A stretch of DNA of 64,000 nucleotides from Chaetorhynchus papuensis (GCA_013396525.1 VWYX01002144.1:1-64000), one strand, 5' to 3'; positions 1 to 11,295 are shown, counted from the first letter of the stretch. Numbers and translations are program-made. Notes: generated from the letters alone by a model not told the origin.

Positions 1-755
1 GGCACCGGGCGGGTTTGGGAACGCCGCTGGAGCTGCCACCTCCACCCAAACAGATTTCATAATCCTGGGGAGGACGGGGCCCTTTCGCCCCCAGCGCTGC
101 CCCGTCCCAGGGGTGGCTCAGGGGGGCAGGAAGCAGAGGGTCCCCATGTCCCCTCGGGTGCCACTGGGGTTCAGCGTGGGGGAAGGAGCGGGTCCCATGT
201 CCTCTGTGGATCCCGGGGTGCAGGAGGGTTTGGAGTGAGGCCTGACCCTGCTGGGTCGGGGGTGCCCCACAGGCTGGTGGACACGATGTCCACGGGAGCA
301 GGGCAGAGCAGGCTCCGGCCACTGTGACCTTGCAGGGAGCTGGGAGGACATGGAGGGGTGGCTCTGGAGCCTGTCCTGCCCTGTGGCTTCTCTTCCTCCC
401 CCTCCTACCTCACTGTGGTTCAGGTTTGGGTGGAGATTTGGGGTTGGGTTGGTGTGGGCGGCCGCGGTCCCTCTCATCATCCCCCGTGTGCTGGCCTGGG
501 GCTGGCTGGAGGGGCGACCCCGCAGCACCGTCCCCATCAGGAGATGTGGTCAAAGCCTTCCTCCTCATCCCCTGGCTCTCTCTGGAGCTCTGCTGTGTCC
601 CTCCGTGAGCTGGTGTCCTGCACCCCGGGGAGTGAGCAGAGTGCGTCCCAGGAGCCAGAGCGTGCTGGGCTCCGTGTCCGTGCTGGGCTCAGGGTGGCAA
701 TTGGTGGTGGCTGATCCAGCGGCTGCCACCTCACTCCTGCTCTTGACTCCCACAG
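1..755 (+). other. MKNK2: MKNK2 5' intron, no exon seen
   Basis: GC-rich sequence ending in a pyrimidine tract and CACAG before the first visible exon. I looked for the short N-terminal MNK2 exon and did not find it, so the gene's start and promoter lie upstream of the window. Confidence 0.7.
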
Positions 756-837
756 GGGCAAAACCCTTTTGACCTGGAGTTTGACCAGTCCAACCACCTG
801 GAGCCCATCTTCAACTTCGAGTGCCCGCCCCGTCCCG
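756..837 (+). CDS. MKNK2: MKNK2 exon: N-terminal region before the kinase domain
   Basis: Begins GQNPFDLEF and ends in phase 1 (last base G of an Asp codon). AG precedes it and GTGAGT follows. This is the most diverged MNK2 segment, but its GQNPF start matches the family. Confidence 0.93.
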
Positions 838-3800
838 GTGAGTTGCGGGTGCCTCCTCGTGGGGCTCCATCCCCGGGGGGGCTCCTCCCATCCCGCCCCT
901 GGGACTTTGGCCCTGATGGCTTTGGGGGGCTGCCCGACGGTGCTGGGGGAGCCGTGGGGGGACAGGGATGGCTGACACCGCTGCCTTTGCTCTGGCGCAG
1001 ACATGCCTTCAAGTCAACCCATCGACATCCCTGACGCCAAGAAAAGGAACAAGAAGAAGAAGCGCTGCAGAGCCACCGACAGCTTCTCCGGCAGGTTCGA
1101 AGGTGAGCGGGGCTGCTCGGGGACCCCGGGCGTCCCCCCCGGCCTGGGGCAGGGCTGGGCCCTCCCGGTGTCCCCAGGCTCTGTGCGGTGGGGCCGGCAG
1201 CTCAGGTGACCTCTCCCTTGCCAGATGTTTACCAGCTGCAGGAGGAGGTGCTGGGAGAAGGGGCCCACGCCAGAGTCCAGTCCTGCGTGAACCTCATCAC
1301 CAACAAGGAGTACGCGGTGAAGGTAAAGCTGCAGAACCGCCCCCCTCCCGCCTCCTGCCTCAGTTTCCCTTTCTGCCCTCCACATCTGGGGCCCTCCCAG
1401 CTCCCAGGACCAGCGGTGCTGGCCCAGGACTACGGCTTTGTGGGCTGGAGGGAAGGAGAGGGGCAGGAGTGTGGCAGGGCTGGGCTGTGATGGTGGCACA
1501 CCAACCTCTGCCACCACGCAGCTCGGGGTCCTTGGTGACCCCCCCGTAGGCACGCTGCTCTCCCTGTCAGTGAGGGCACACAGGAGACTAAATTGGCACT
1601 CAGGATGTGTCTGGGGGCTTGGGGCAGGCAGGGGCACGTGGTGCTGGCAGGGTGGTCACCTCCTGCTCGCCCCAGGGAGGTCTCTCCCATGCTGGTGCTG
1701 GAGGGGATTGGGGTGAGCCAGCTGCTTTTGGGTTCAGGGATGGTGGTCCCATGGCCCTGCACCCCACAGACTCCGAGCCATGGCACGGGGGGGGCTGGGA
1801 TGGGCCCTGTGTCAAAATGCAGCCAAGTGCCAGGGGAACTTGGCCTCCCCCATCGCTCCACAGGGGCCTTTGGGTGCCCCCCTGGGGAAGCTGAGGCAGC
1901 AGGGAGGGCCGTGTGTGGTAGTGGGGTGCTCTGTGCGCCCCAAAGGGCAATGACAGCACCCAGCTGCCCTCCCCTGCGTGGGGTGTCCCCCTGTCCACCC
2001 TTGGCACGGCCACCAAGCCCCGCTGTGCCAGCGCCCAGTGGGGCACAGGGCCCTTTGCTGCGCCGGTGCTCCGGCATCACGTGGAGCTCTGTTGGCCCCG
2101 GCCCCGGAGGGAGCGGCTTGGCACGGCCGCTGCCGCTTGGCACCGGCGCCGGGAACAGCCTGTTCTGCTGCCTCCTTAACCCCGCCGGGCCCCGCTGCCC
2201 CGCCCGGCCCCGCGGGTCCCCGCGCTGGCGGGGCAGGGGTGCCCCGGCCCCTCCCGGGCAGCGCTGCCTCTCCCTGAGCCTCCCCCTGTTCTCCTTCCAG
2301 ATCATAGAGAAGCGCCTGGGACACATCCGGAGCAGGGTTTTCCGGGAGGTGGAGATGCTCTATCAGTGCCAGGGACACAGGTACGGCGGGGCAGCCGCTG
2401 CATCCCCCACGGTGGGCACGGGGAGGGGGCTGAGACCGGGCTGATGCCCTTGACACCCGTGGGCCAGGCCAGGCCGCCCTCTGCCCCATGCTCCCGGCCC
2501 TTGGCCCCGCGGTGGAGCATCCAGAGGGGACGTTCAGAGGTTTGCCATGACGACGAGGCCCTCGGTGGCCAAGTTGGAGCCGAGCCAAGGGCTGAGCCGA
2601 GCCCCTGCTGCTGAGCGGGGCTGTGTGTGGGGCTGTGTGTGGGGCGGGTGAGCGAGCCAGGAGGGGCTGTGAGCAATTAGGGAGGAGCGGAGCCGGGCGC
2701 TGCGAGCCCCTCTCCCCGCTGGAATGCGGCCAGGGGGGCCCTGGCCGTGTGGTTTCAATCATTGCAAACCCAGTTTTCCTACCCCGCATCCCTCCCGGGG
2801 TCCTGTGCTGGATGGGGGTGTGGGGGGGACCCCAGGAGGCGTTTTGGGGGGGTGCTGGGCTGATGCCGTGGTCTCTGCAGAAACGTCCTGGAGCTGATTG
2901 AGTTCTTCGAGGAGGAGGAGAGGTTTTACCTGGTGTTTGAGAAGATGAGAGGAGGTGAGTGCGGTGCCGGGGTGGGGGGAGCTGGGGCAGCAGGACCCCC
3001 CCGAACCCCAGCTCTGCTCTCACCTGGCCACAGGCTCCATCCTGACCCACATCCACCGGAGACGCCACTTCAACGAGCTGGAGGCCAGCGTGGTGGTGCA
3101 GGATATCGCCAGCGCCCTGCACTTTCTGCACAACAAAGGTGAGCTAGGAATGCCCCAGGTGCCACTGAGGACACCCTGGGGTGCGCTGAGCCCCCCCGGG
3201 GGTGTCACTACCTCCCCCCATCCTCCTGCCCAGGGGACAGTGCCCATCCCAGCGTGCAGGGTCAGGCCCAGCTGCATCATGAAGCTTTTTGTGGTGCGGA
3301 TCCTGTTCCTCCGGTTCAGTTGGGATTTGGGGCCAGCAGTAAATTTTGCCCTTTGCCAGGGTGCAGGCAGCGATTTGGGGTGGGGAGGGAGGGATCCCCG
3401 TGCCACCCCCAGACTTTACACTGTGGCGGTCTTGTAGGGGGGGATTTTTACCCTCATTGGCTCTTTTGCCCCCAGGGATTGCACACAGGGATCTGAAACC
3501 AGAAAATATCCTGTGTGAGAGGCCAGACCAGGTGAGCGGGGAGCAGCAGGGTGGGTGCAGGGTGTGCTGCCTGGGGGGGTGGGCACGGTGGGGTCCTGCC
3601 TGGGGACACAACACACGCCAGGTCCTGCCAGGGACACACACACCCCCCATATGCCACAGCCCAGCGTGGTGTGAAGCATGACGTGACCTGGCGTTGAGCA
3701 GCTGTGGCCTCAAAGCAGGGCCCCTGGGGGGGCTGCCGGCTGTGGTTCCTGGAGGATGCCAGGGGGGGTCACCGACCACTCCTTCCCCCCTCTCCCCAGG

Positions 3801-6504
3801 TCTCCCCAGTGAAGATCTGCGACTTTGACCTGGGAAGTGGCATCAAACTGAACGGCGACTGCTCCCCCATCTCCACCCCGGAGCTGCTCACCCCGGTAGG
3901 TGCATGAGACCCCCACGTTTTGGGGGGGTGGGGTCTGTCCCCGGGGATCCCCCCAGCTGCCCTGCAGGCTCTGGGAACAGGGCTATGCCTGGCCACCCCC
4001 CCCGCTCGCCGCTGCTGTCGCTGATGCTGCGTGTCCCCCATCCCCCCCCCGCCGTGGCAGGCGAGATGCGGTTACATAACGCGGGGGGGCCGGGGGGGCT
4101 GGCGCAGCGCCCGGGCTGCCGTGAGCCTCAGCAACAGCCCGAGCAGCGCGGCGGCTGCGCCGAGCCTGCCGGGGAGAACTGGGTCAGCCCCGGGCCGGGG
4201 GCCGCCGTGGTTCCCCGCCTCGAGGGCGAGGGAGAGGAGGCCGAGCCCCGGGCGGTGCGGGGTGGACATCCCGAGAGCTGCCGGGTGTCCCCGTGTCGCA
4301 CAGATCCCCATCTCCTCCCCTTATCGCCAGCCGCAGGTGTCCCCCCCCCCCCCCCCCCCCCCCCCCGGTGCAGGGTATCGCGCTGCACCTCGGTGTTTTT
4401 GGGGTGCGAACGTGTCGGGGAGGGCAGAGCCCAGCAGGGGCGGGGGCCAGAACACCCCAGCCCCCTCCTTCCTCCACGGCTGCCCTCCTCCCGGGGCGGG
4501 CTCTGAGTTCCTGGGGTGTCCCGAGTTTCCCCGTTCTCAGCCCCTGGGGGGCGGAGCGGGACGGCCGCTCCATTCCCACCGGGATCGGGCTGGGGGGGTT
4601 GTTTTCCTGCGGTGGCATCAGCTGCTGGGGCTGGAGAGGCCCCTCGTCTGGAGGCCTCTCTCGTTACGGGGCGATTATCTGCTGGCTGCAGCTCTTTTCT
4701 CCCCTGGTCACGGGGCCTGTGTGGGCTGCGGGTCATGTGCTGGAAAGCCCCAGAGTCCCCGGAGCGATAGGGGAATGGGGCCGCTGGCTCTGCCTCTCCC
4801 TGCACCGCGGTTAACTCCTCCCGCACCGGATCCCGCCGCCTGTGCCGGGCCGGGAACAGGCACAGTCAGGAGAGGAGCAGGCAGAGGAACAGGCACAGCA
4901 GGCTCGTCCCACCGTGTCCTGTGGCCGCTCCCAGGCGCTGGGGCAGCCCCGCTGAGCCGGTTGGGTGGGGGTGATGCTGTGGGTCCTGTGGGTCCGGCTG
5001 TCCTGTGCCGTGGGGGTTGCACCCTTTAGGCTTTAATTTTTTTTTTCCTCCGGGGTGGCAGCTGCTGTTGGGTGACCCCGGAGAGGTGGGTCTGTGGCAT
5101 CCCCTGTGGTGGGAAACCCAGCAGGGTGATGTGGTGGGAGCAAACCTGGGGGGCAGCCGTGTCTGCACCTTCCCTTCAGAGGTGCAACCCCATAGATCTG
5201 GCAGGACCCTCCCAGTCCCCCCCTGCCCTATCAGTCTCCACCCCGTGGGGCTCACCCCCCGCCCTATCAGTCCCCACCCCGTGGGGCTCACCCCCTGCCC
5301 TATCAGTCCCCACCCCGTGGGGCTCACCCCCCGCCCCATCGGTCCCCACCCCATGGGGCTCACCCCGCCTGTCCCCGCAGTGTGGCTCGGCCGAGTACAT
5401 GGCCCCGGAGGTGGTGGAAGCCTTCAACGAGGAGGCCTCCATCTACGACAAGCGCTGTGACCTGTGGAGCCTGGGTGTCATCCTGTACATCATGCTGAGC
5501 GGGTACCCCCCCTTTGTGGGCCACTGCGGCTCCGACTGCGGCTGGGACCGGGGCGAGGCGTGCCACACCTGCCAGGTGCGTGGGGACCCCGGCAGCGCCC
5601 AACCCACCCCCAGTTTGGCTGCAGCGCTCCTGGCTGAGCCCCTGTTATTCCTCCCCCTGCTCAGAACATGCTCTTTGAGAGCATCCAGGAGGGGAAGTAC
5701 GAGTTTCCCGACAAGGACTGGGCACACATCTCCTTTGGAGCCAAAGACCTCATTTCCAAGCTGCTGGTGAGAGATGCCAAGAAGCGGCTCAGCGCAGCCC
5801 AGGTCCTGGAGCACCCCTGGGTGCAGGGGGTGAGTGTCGGTGTCCCCTCCCTGCTCTCTGCTCCCGAAAGCTGGGGTGAGGAACACCCCTCTGCACAGCT
5901 CCTGGCTCTGACTGGCTGCATTTTGTTGCAGTGTGCCCCGGATAACACCCTGCCAACCCCCATCATCCTGCAGAGGTGAGTGTGGGTGGCCCTGGGACGC
6001 CCTCAGCCCCCTGAATCCTGACTCCACTCCTCAGCACTACTGTCCATTCCTTCTGCTTTTTTGGGGGCTCTGGCATGACTCTCTGTCTGGGCAGCCCTGC
6101 CACTTTGGGTTTGGGCCATATTTCTGGTGTCTGACCAGTGTGGCACGGCCAGCATGTGAGGAGGGACACCCGGATATTTGACCCCGACCTCCCTCCAGCC
6201 CGCCACACCCCCCCTGAGCCCGTGCCTCCCCTGCAGGAACAGCAGTGCCAAAGAGCTCACCTCCTTTGCCGCCGAGGCCATCGCTGTCAACCGCCAGCTG
6301 ACGCGGCACGACGAGGACGAGGAGGAAGAGGCGGAGGAGGAAGCACGACCCATCATCATCAAAGCTACCTCACGGGCCATGCAGCTCTCCCCCCCCTCTG
6401 AGTCCAAGCTGGCCAAGCGGCGGCAGAAGAGCAGCCTGGCCAAGGCAGTGGCCTCCGGGCAGCACCTGGTGGCCCCGCTGGTCCTGGTGGCCGACCAAGC
6501 CTGA
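756..6504 (+). CDS. MKNK2: MAP kinase-interacting serine/threonine kinase 2 (MNK2), 5'-incomplete
   Basis: Cytosolic and nuclear Ser/Thr kinase activated by ERK and p38; it phosphorylates eIF4E while bound to eIF4G. Twelve exons: 756-837, 1001-1102, 1225-1322, 2301-2380, 2881-2954, 3034-3138, 3476-3531, 3800-3895, 5381-5575, 5665-5829, 5932-5975, 6237-6504. They join in frame to 454 visible residues. About 17 N-terminal residues (family knowledge) lie before base 1. Visible in order: a polybasic stretch (KKRNKKKKR) linked in the family to eIF4G binding and nuclear import; Gly loop LGEGAHARV; AVK lysine; HRDLKPEN catalytic loop; DFD in place of DFG, the MNK hallmark; activation loop with TPELLTP threonines; a cysteine-rich insert CGSDCGWDRGEACHTC typical of MNKs; and a C-terminal MAPK-docking motif LAKRRQK. 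The docking motif marks this as the long (2a-like) C-terminus. No short alternative last exon was identified. An acidic run in the last exon is discussed as a finding. Confidence 0.97.
1001..1102 (+). CDS. MKNK2: MKNK2 exon: polybasic segment
   Basis: Encodes DMPSSQPIDIPDAKK, then a run of Lys/Arg and ATDSFSGRFE. The basic run is the family's eIF4G-binding and nuclear-import segment. Confidence 0.97.
1225..1322 (+). CDS. MKNK2: MKNK2 exon: kinase Gly loop and ATP lysine
   Basis: Encodes DVYQLQEEVLGEGAHARVQ through YAVK. It ends exactly after the catalytic lysine codon and is followed by GTAAAG. Confidence 0.98.
2301..2380 (+). CDS. MKNK2: MKNK2 exon: kinase N-lobe helix C
   Basis: Encodes IIEKRLGHIRSRVFREVEML and following residues to CQGH. 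The Glu of REVEML is the expected salt-bridge partner of the ATP lysine. Confidence 0.98.
2881..2954 (+). CDS. MKNK2: MKNK2 exon: kinase hinge
   Basis: Encodes NVLELIEFFEEEERFYLVFE and KMRG, the last strand of the N-lobe and the hinge. The following intron is only 79 bp. Confidence 0.98.
3034..3138 (+). CDS. MKNK2: MKNK2 exon: kinase C-lobe helices D-E
   Basis: Encodes GSILTHIHRRRHFNELEAS to FLHNK, leading into the catalytic loop. GT/AG borders are clear. Confidence 0.98.
3476..3531 (+). CDS. MKNK2: MKNK2 exon: catalytic loop
   Basis: Encodes GIAHRDLKPENILCERPDQ, with the catalytic Asp and the Mg-binding Asn. Confidence 0.98.
3800..3895 (+). CDS. MKNK2: MKNK2 exon: DFD motif and activation loop
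   Basis: Encodes VSPVKICDFDLGSGIKL and GDCSPISTPELLTP. DFD replaces the usual DFG, and the two TP threonines are the MAPK phosphorylation sites of the family. Confidence 0.98.
4341..4366. repeat. Poly(C) homopolymer, 26 C
   Basis: An uninterrupted run of 26 cytosines. On the other strand it is a G-run able to form quadruplexes. Length errors are likely here in short-read data. Confidence 0.95.
5225..5368 (+). repeat. 36-bp tandem repeat, 4 copies
   Basis: Copies start at 5225, 5261, 5297 and 5333, each beginning GCCCTATCAG or GCCCCATCGG and containing CACCCC(G/A)TGGGGCTCACC. The last copy ends 12 bases before the exon at 5381. Confidence 0.95.
5381..5575 (+). CDS. MKNK2: MKNK2 exon: APE motif and Cys-rich insert
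   Basis: Encodes CGSAEYMAPEVVEAF through the WSLGVILYI helix to CGSDCGWDRGEACHTCQ. The cysteines form the MNK-specific insert. Confidence 0.98.
5665..5829 (+). CDS. MKNK2: MKNK2 exon: kinase C-terminal helices
   Basis: Encodes NMLFESIQEGKYEFPDKDW to VLEHPWVQG, the end of the kinase fold, including KDLISKLLVRDAKKRLSA. Confidence 0.98.
5932..5975 (+). CDS. MKNK2: MKNK2 exon: short linker
   Basis: A 44-bp exon encoding CAPDNTLPTPIILQ, phase 0 to phase 2, with AG before and GTGAGT after. Confidence 0.95.
6237..6504 (+). CDS. MKNK2: MKNK2 last coding exon with MAPK docking motif
   Basis: Encodes NSSAKELTSFAAEAIAVNRQ, an acidic run of about ten residues, SPPSESKLAKRRQK (MAPK-docking) and a hydrophobic tail ending VADQA. 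The TGA stop is at 6502-6504. Confidence 0.97.
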
Positions 6505-9500
6505 GCGGTGCCCCTCGCACCTGCTGTACCCCTTGTCCCCCCTTCTCCTCCTTTCTTTCTTCCCCTTTCTGCCCCAACCCCACCGTTTCTGGCTAGTGAC
6601 AAGATCAGGACTCGTCCCTGTGGCTGGTTTCCAAGGTTTTGCTGATCTTGTAGGTCTGGGGGTGGGAGGGTTTGTTTAAGATCTTTTTTTTTTTTTAAGG
6701 TATTAAATCAAGCGTGAGGTTGCTTCACCCAGGGCACACTCAAGGACATCTGACAGACACACGGACTTTTGTTTCCCGACTCTTGGTTTATCCTCTGACA
6801 TTTTCCCCCCTCCCCGACACCAAAGGACTCTTTGTATCCGCGGCTGCTTTGACGATTTCAGCTCATTTCATACTGTGAACAAAAGACCCTCGGTCGCGTT
6901 TTCAACAACAGGAGTTGCGTTTTAACCTCGTCCCTCCCCTCGGAGCTGCAGGTTTCTCTCCGATGTTGGGGTAGATCCCACAAAAACCCCTTCCTGGGGG
7001 TCTGGGAGGCACCTTCCCGGTGTGGGGGATGTGGGGAGCCCCTCTGTGCCGTGCTCGGGGGTGTCCCCAGCTCTGCTCCATGGGGACACGGTGGGCGTTG
7101 TGCAGGGAACCGCTCGGGCTGGGGAGAAACTGTGCCAGCGGGGGAGCAGCGCCCAACCCACCCTCTCTGCTCAGCATCCTGCTTCCAGAATAAGCTATTC
7201 ACCCCTTTTCTTTTCTTTTTGCCCTTTCTTTTTCTTCATTTTTTTCTTCTTTTTTTTTTTTTTTTAATTATTGTTGGTTTTAAACTGCCAGCTGTGCTTC
7301 TCTACAGGGCACGGAGAAATGTCTTCCTTTCCTCCCACGCTCCGGCTGGCGGCTCCCCGGGGGATGCGTGGGCATCCAGGGCTGTGCTCTTGTGCCAGGT
7401 CAGGTGTTGCACCCCGGTTTTTGGAAGGGCTGGTGGCTGTGCCCTTTTGGAGGTGCAAGGGGGAATGAGGTGTTCAGGGTGGCCAGAGCAGCCAGAAACA
7501 CCCTCTGGGAATTGTGTGGGAAGCAAGGCCCCCCTTCGAGAGCGTCGGGACCTGCTGCAGGACAGTGAGACCTGCCGTGGCTTTGGGCTGGCCCCGAGGC
7601 TGCCGTGGCAGGAGGGTCAGGGGGCACAGAGGGTGCCCAATGCACCAGGGATGCCAGTGGGTGAGCAGCCGGGCTGGTGGCAGCACCCAAGGGCCACAGC
7701 ATGGGGGAGCAGCCTGGGGACAGCTCAGGATGTGGGGCTGGAAGGTTTGGGGTCAGGGCAGCAGGGCGTTGAGCGGCTGGGGAGCGCTGGTGTGCGTGGT
7801 CGTGCTTGTGCATCCCTGCTCACGCGTGTTCAGGTGTGCGTGGCTTTGTCCTTTTCTCTTGCTTTGGGGTGGGAAGGAGTCGGGACGAGGCCCTTGGCTG
7901 GTTTCTGGGTCTGTCCGGGCGAGCGGTGCCCACGCTTGGGGCCAGACTGGCCTCCAGCTGCCCCCAGTCCCTCCAGATCCCCCTGACACCCCCTGCTCCC
8001 TGCCACAGGCACTGCCTTGGGTTGTGCCACCAAGCTGTGCCCGCTGCCAGCCCCCATCCCACTGGGAGGGCAGTGCCCCCTTCATAGCCACCTCCTGTCC
8101 CTTCTGACTCAGTGCTTTGAGCTTTATATTTTGCAAAAGCAGCCTCGGCCCATCGTGTGCGCAGGTGAGGGTTTGGGAGCTCTGAGCTGGGGTACAGACT
8201 TCCCTGGGTCTTCAGCTGAAGACAGTCGCTGTCTCTGGAAAAAAAAAAGTTCTCCTTTTTATTTTAAGACTGCTGACAGCAATACTATGCAATATATGTT
8301 GTTTTTTGTTTCAGGGAGGTGTGTGTGAGTTATCTTGGGAGATGATGATCTCGGGTGTTGATGGAGTTTAGGGCAGGGGCCATCTTCTCTCACCCTTCCC
8401 AGCCTTTCTGCTGACCCAGGGGGGTCAGGGAGGGTGACTCCATCCCCATCCCACTCCCAAAACTGCCTCGCACTTGCGATCTCCCTCTCCCCCGTGTGCC
8501 CCCGGTCCCACCGTGCCGGGTGGGGAGGAGCAAGGCAGTGGTGAGGGGAGACCCCACCCCGCAGGCACCGGGACACCCTGGAGAGGCCTCCTTTAACAAA
8601 AAGAAAAAAAAAAAATCCATCTTGATTGTACATTGTTACTTTTTATAGCTCATTTTGTTTTATCAGTTGTAGATAATTCCTTGTTGTCTTATATTAAGAA
8701 ATACTTGAATGATGTACAGTACGCGATGCCTTGAGCTGGTATTGTGAAGCTATCGTTGATGCTGCACACCGCAGCCTTTTTTTAAAAAACAAACAAAAAA
8801 AAAATCATGGGAAGGGGATGGCAGGGGGATGTCTCCAGAATTTATCTGTCCCCCGTGCTGCTTTTGTTGGCAAACTGAGTTTCCCCTTTTTCCCCACGCG
8901 TAAGAGCGATCTCTTTTATATCTATAAATATATAAATACACCACACACTCTGGGGAAGGCCTGGGTGACCCTGACCGTGTCCCGTGGGTGTCCTTGGCCG
9001 GGGATGTGCAGCCAGAAGATGCTGTGGGAGTTTGTGGGAGTTGGAGGATGCGCCAGGAGCATCCGAGCCGGGCCTGGGTTCGGCTTCGCATTTTGGGTGG
9101 GGGTTTGGTTTGGACCCGGCGCTCCTGGCGTGGCACTCGGGGGTGACCCATGGCCAGCTCTGTGCATTGGTAGAGAATCTTTAAATGCCTCTAGAGCCGG
9201 GGATCGACTCTGGAAAACCTCCAGCCTGGCTCGTGGCAGCGCTGGGCACCCACAGGTGCCCTGGCAGGGCTGGGATGGCTGGGGACACCCTTGTGCCAGG
9301 GCCAGACGTCCCCTCCCCGCTGCCAGCGCCGCTCCCAGGGCGGTTTCCAGACAGATGCTCCCGTGGTCCAGCACCAGCGACCCCCTCTCACCAACACCCT
9401 TCTTCCTCCTCTTCCTCTTTCCAAGCTTTCCCCCCCATAGAGCATCTATCTTGGAAACCAACTTCAAAAAAATTTTTTTTTTTAAGCTGGAAATGTTAAG

Positions 9501-9725
9501 TGTTTTTGCTTCCTCTCCTTCCCCCCCGCCCTTCCTCCAGCCAACTAACTCGACTTAGAACTGGTTAGAAACGTTTACTGTGAAGCTAACTCTTTTTTTA
9601 TCAAACCAGGAGAAACTTTCTCCACTTTACAATTGATGAAGACTGCCAAAGCTGGTTCGACAAGAGTCACGTTAACGCACTGTTGGTTTGTGCAACAGCA
9701 GCCTCTGCTCGGGGGCCGGCTGGGA

Positions 9726-9731
9726 AATAAA
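9726..9731 (+). terminator. MKNK2: Possible proximal poly(A) signal of MKNK2
   Basis: AATAAA directly upstream of an A-rich tract. It could be a proximal cleavage site, but the A-rich tract could also cause false priming in cDNA data. Confidence 0.4.
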
Positions 9732-9902
9732 AATGAAAATATTAAAAAAAAAAAAAAGACAAAAAAACAAAAACAGAAAAAAAAACCACACAAAAAGAAG
9801 CACTTTACTGTATGTACCAGGTGACCTGATACAGCTGAATTGAAGTTTTCCTTTATAACAATTGTTGATGCCAGAATTTTGTATTCTGTTTTGTAAGAAT
9901 TT

Positions 9903-9908
9903 AATAAA
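9903..9908 (+). terminator. MKNK2: Distal poly(A) signal of MKNK2
   Basis: AATAAA followed by GT-rich sequence (9926-9990). It is the last canonical signal before low-content intergenic DNA. Confidence 0.65.
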
Positions 9909-11175
9909 AATGCATTGAGACCTACATGGTGGGCAGCTGGCTGTGGCAAGTGGGGCAAGTTGGGGGGGGATTGGGCAAGTTGGGGGTGTGAGTGGCACTC
10001 CAGGGGGTCCTCCCACCCTAATCCTTCCCAATTTTCACTTGCTCCTTCCCAGCCTGCTGCTGGCCCATGGGGGCTGGGAGTGTGGCTGGGGTGGGATGCC
10101 AGGAATAGGGGCTGGCGGTGGCTCAGGCCCTGACTCACATTTCCCAGCGGGATGGTGTGAGCTGCTCAATCCCAATGGGAGCTGGAGGTCACGGGGCAGG
10201 GCTGTGCTCCCTGCCAGCTGCACCCAGTGGCCTTGGCACTGCCCTGCCACCCCCAGGGACAGCCCTGGCACATCCCTCCCCACACACCTCCATGGGTCGG
10301 GGGCAGAGGGGGACACTGAGGCAAGGGGAAAGTGTGGTGGGATAGGGAAGGCAGTGGGGACTGGAGGCTGGGGATCGGGGCGTGGAAAAGGGCTGTAGAG
10401 GCCCTGCTGAGCTTTCTTACATGGACAAGGAAAGACCTTGTGGAATAAAAAACCCTAAACAAACAACTGAAAAATCCTGACTTGTGCAGCCCTGCTGCTC
10501 TGCTGGGGGATGGAGCTGGATCCCTCTGGATGCTATTGCCATGGTGCTGCTGCCCTGGCAGAACCCCATCCATGGCAGCCCTGCTCTGGGGAATGGGCTG
10601 TGGGCTCTGCCATGGACCAGCTGCTGCTCCTGGCTCTGAGCTGAGCGAGCCCCACTGCAACACTGCTGAGAATCCAGGCTCACTGCTTGCTAAATGGTGC
10701 AGCTGCTTCTTGCAGCATCTGGATCCAGACAGGATGGCTCCAGAAGTCTCCCTTCCCTGGCTGTTCCAGGATGGCGTGTGGTGAGAGCAGAGCTGGGGTT
10801 CCCTGCATGCAGAGGATGAACAAAGCCATTGCTCCCTCCTGGGCCTGGGGCCACCAGCTGGTGACCCTGGACATTTTAGGAGCATGCAGCTCTTGGCTCT
10901 TCTTCCTCTCTTGCATGTTGTTTCACCATCATTGGGCCCTCAGTTATGTGCTCCAGAAATCTTTCCTCTCCTGCCTTTTGCTCATGGGCTATCCTGCAGA
11001 CAATCCTCCTTCCAAGATTCCAGGTGGATCCCAGACAGGTGTGTCAGAGGCAGCTTTGCTGCAGATGCTGGTTTAACTTTGAATCTCTGAAATTCCTTCG
11101 CATGGTCCCTCTTCTCCCCATTTCCCAGTTTCCCCAACCCTAGAAGGCGCCTGGTAGTTGGAAACCTTTCCTGAG

Positions 11176-11295
11176 CACGTGCGGAGAAGGGCAGCTCCGA
11201 AAATAACCCAGCGCCGGGTTAAAATAACCTGTGCTGCTCTGGTGCCTGAGCATCAGCCCAAAACAGGCTCTGCTGGGATAAGGGCGCTATAAATA
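11176..11295 (+). promoter_or_regulatory. Candidate promoter/enhancer: E-box, inverted repeat, TATA box
   Basis: CACGTG at 11176-11181; AAAATAACC at 11200-11208 and again at 11221-11229; AACCC/GGGTT arms at 11205-11209 and 11216-11220; TATAAATA at 11288-11295. Followed by GC-richer sequence and an ATG at 11347 that opens only 20 codons. Sequence pattern only, with no gene attached. Confidence 0.3.

Larger units (their letters stand above)
3896..5380 (+). other. MKNK2: MKNK2 intron with CpG-rich block and VNTR
   Basis: At 1485 bp, the largest visible MKNK2 intron. It holds a CpG-dense block at about 4060-4340, a run of 26 C at 4341-4366, and a 36-bp tandem repeat at 5225-5368 that reaches the next acceptor. 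No exon seen. Confidence 0.7.
6505..9925 (+). other. MKNK2: MKNK2 3' UTR
   Basis: Runs from the TGA to just past the last AATAAA at 9903-9908. It has no coding exon. It includes T-rich and A-rich tracts (for example 7200-7266, 9743-9800), a Pumilio-like TGTACATT near 8627 and AT-rich blocks around 8640-8730 and 8900-8945. Its extent is inferred from the poly(A) signals, so earlier cleavage sites are possible. Confidence 0.7.

Noticed and set aside
1812..3131. 439-codon minus-strand open frame across MKNK2 exons
   Set aside because: Antisense shadow of GC-rich sequence and conserved exons. The plus strand carries the kinase motifs and splice sites.
7051..7986. 311-codon plus-strand open frame after MKNK2
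   Set aside because: Lies wholly in the 3' UTR, includes a Phe-rich stretch from a poly(T) tract, and shows no family motifs.
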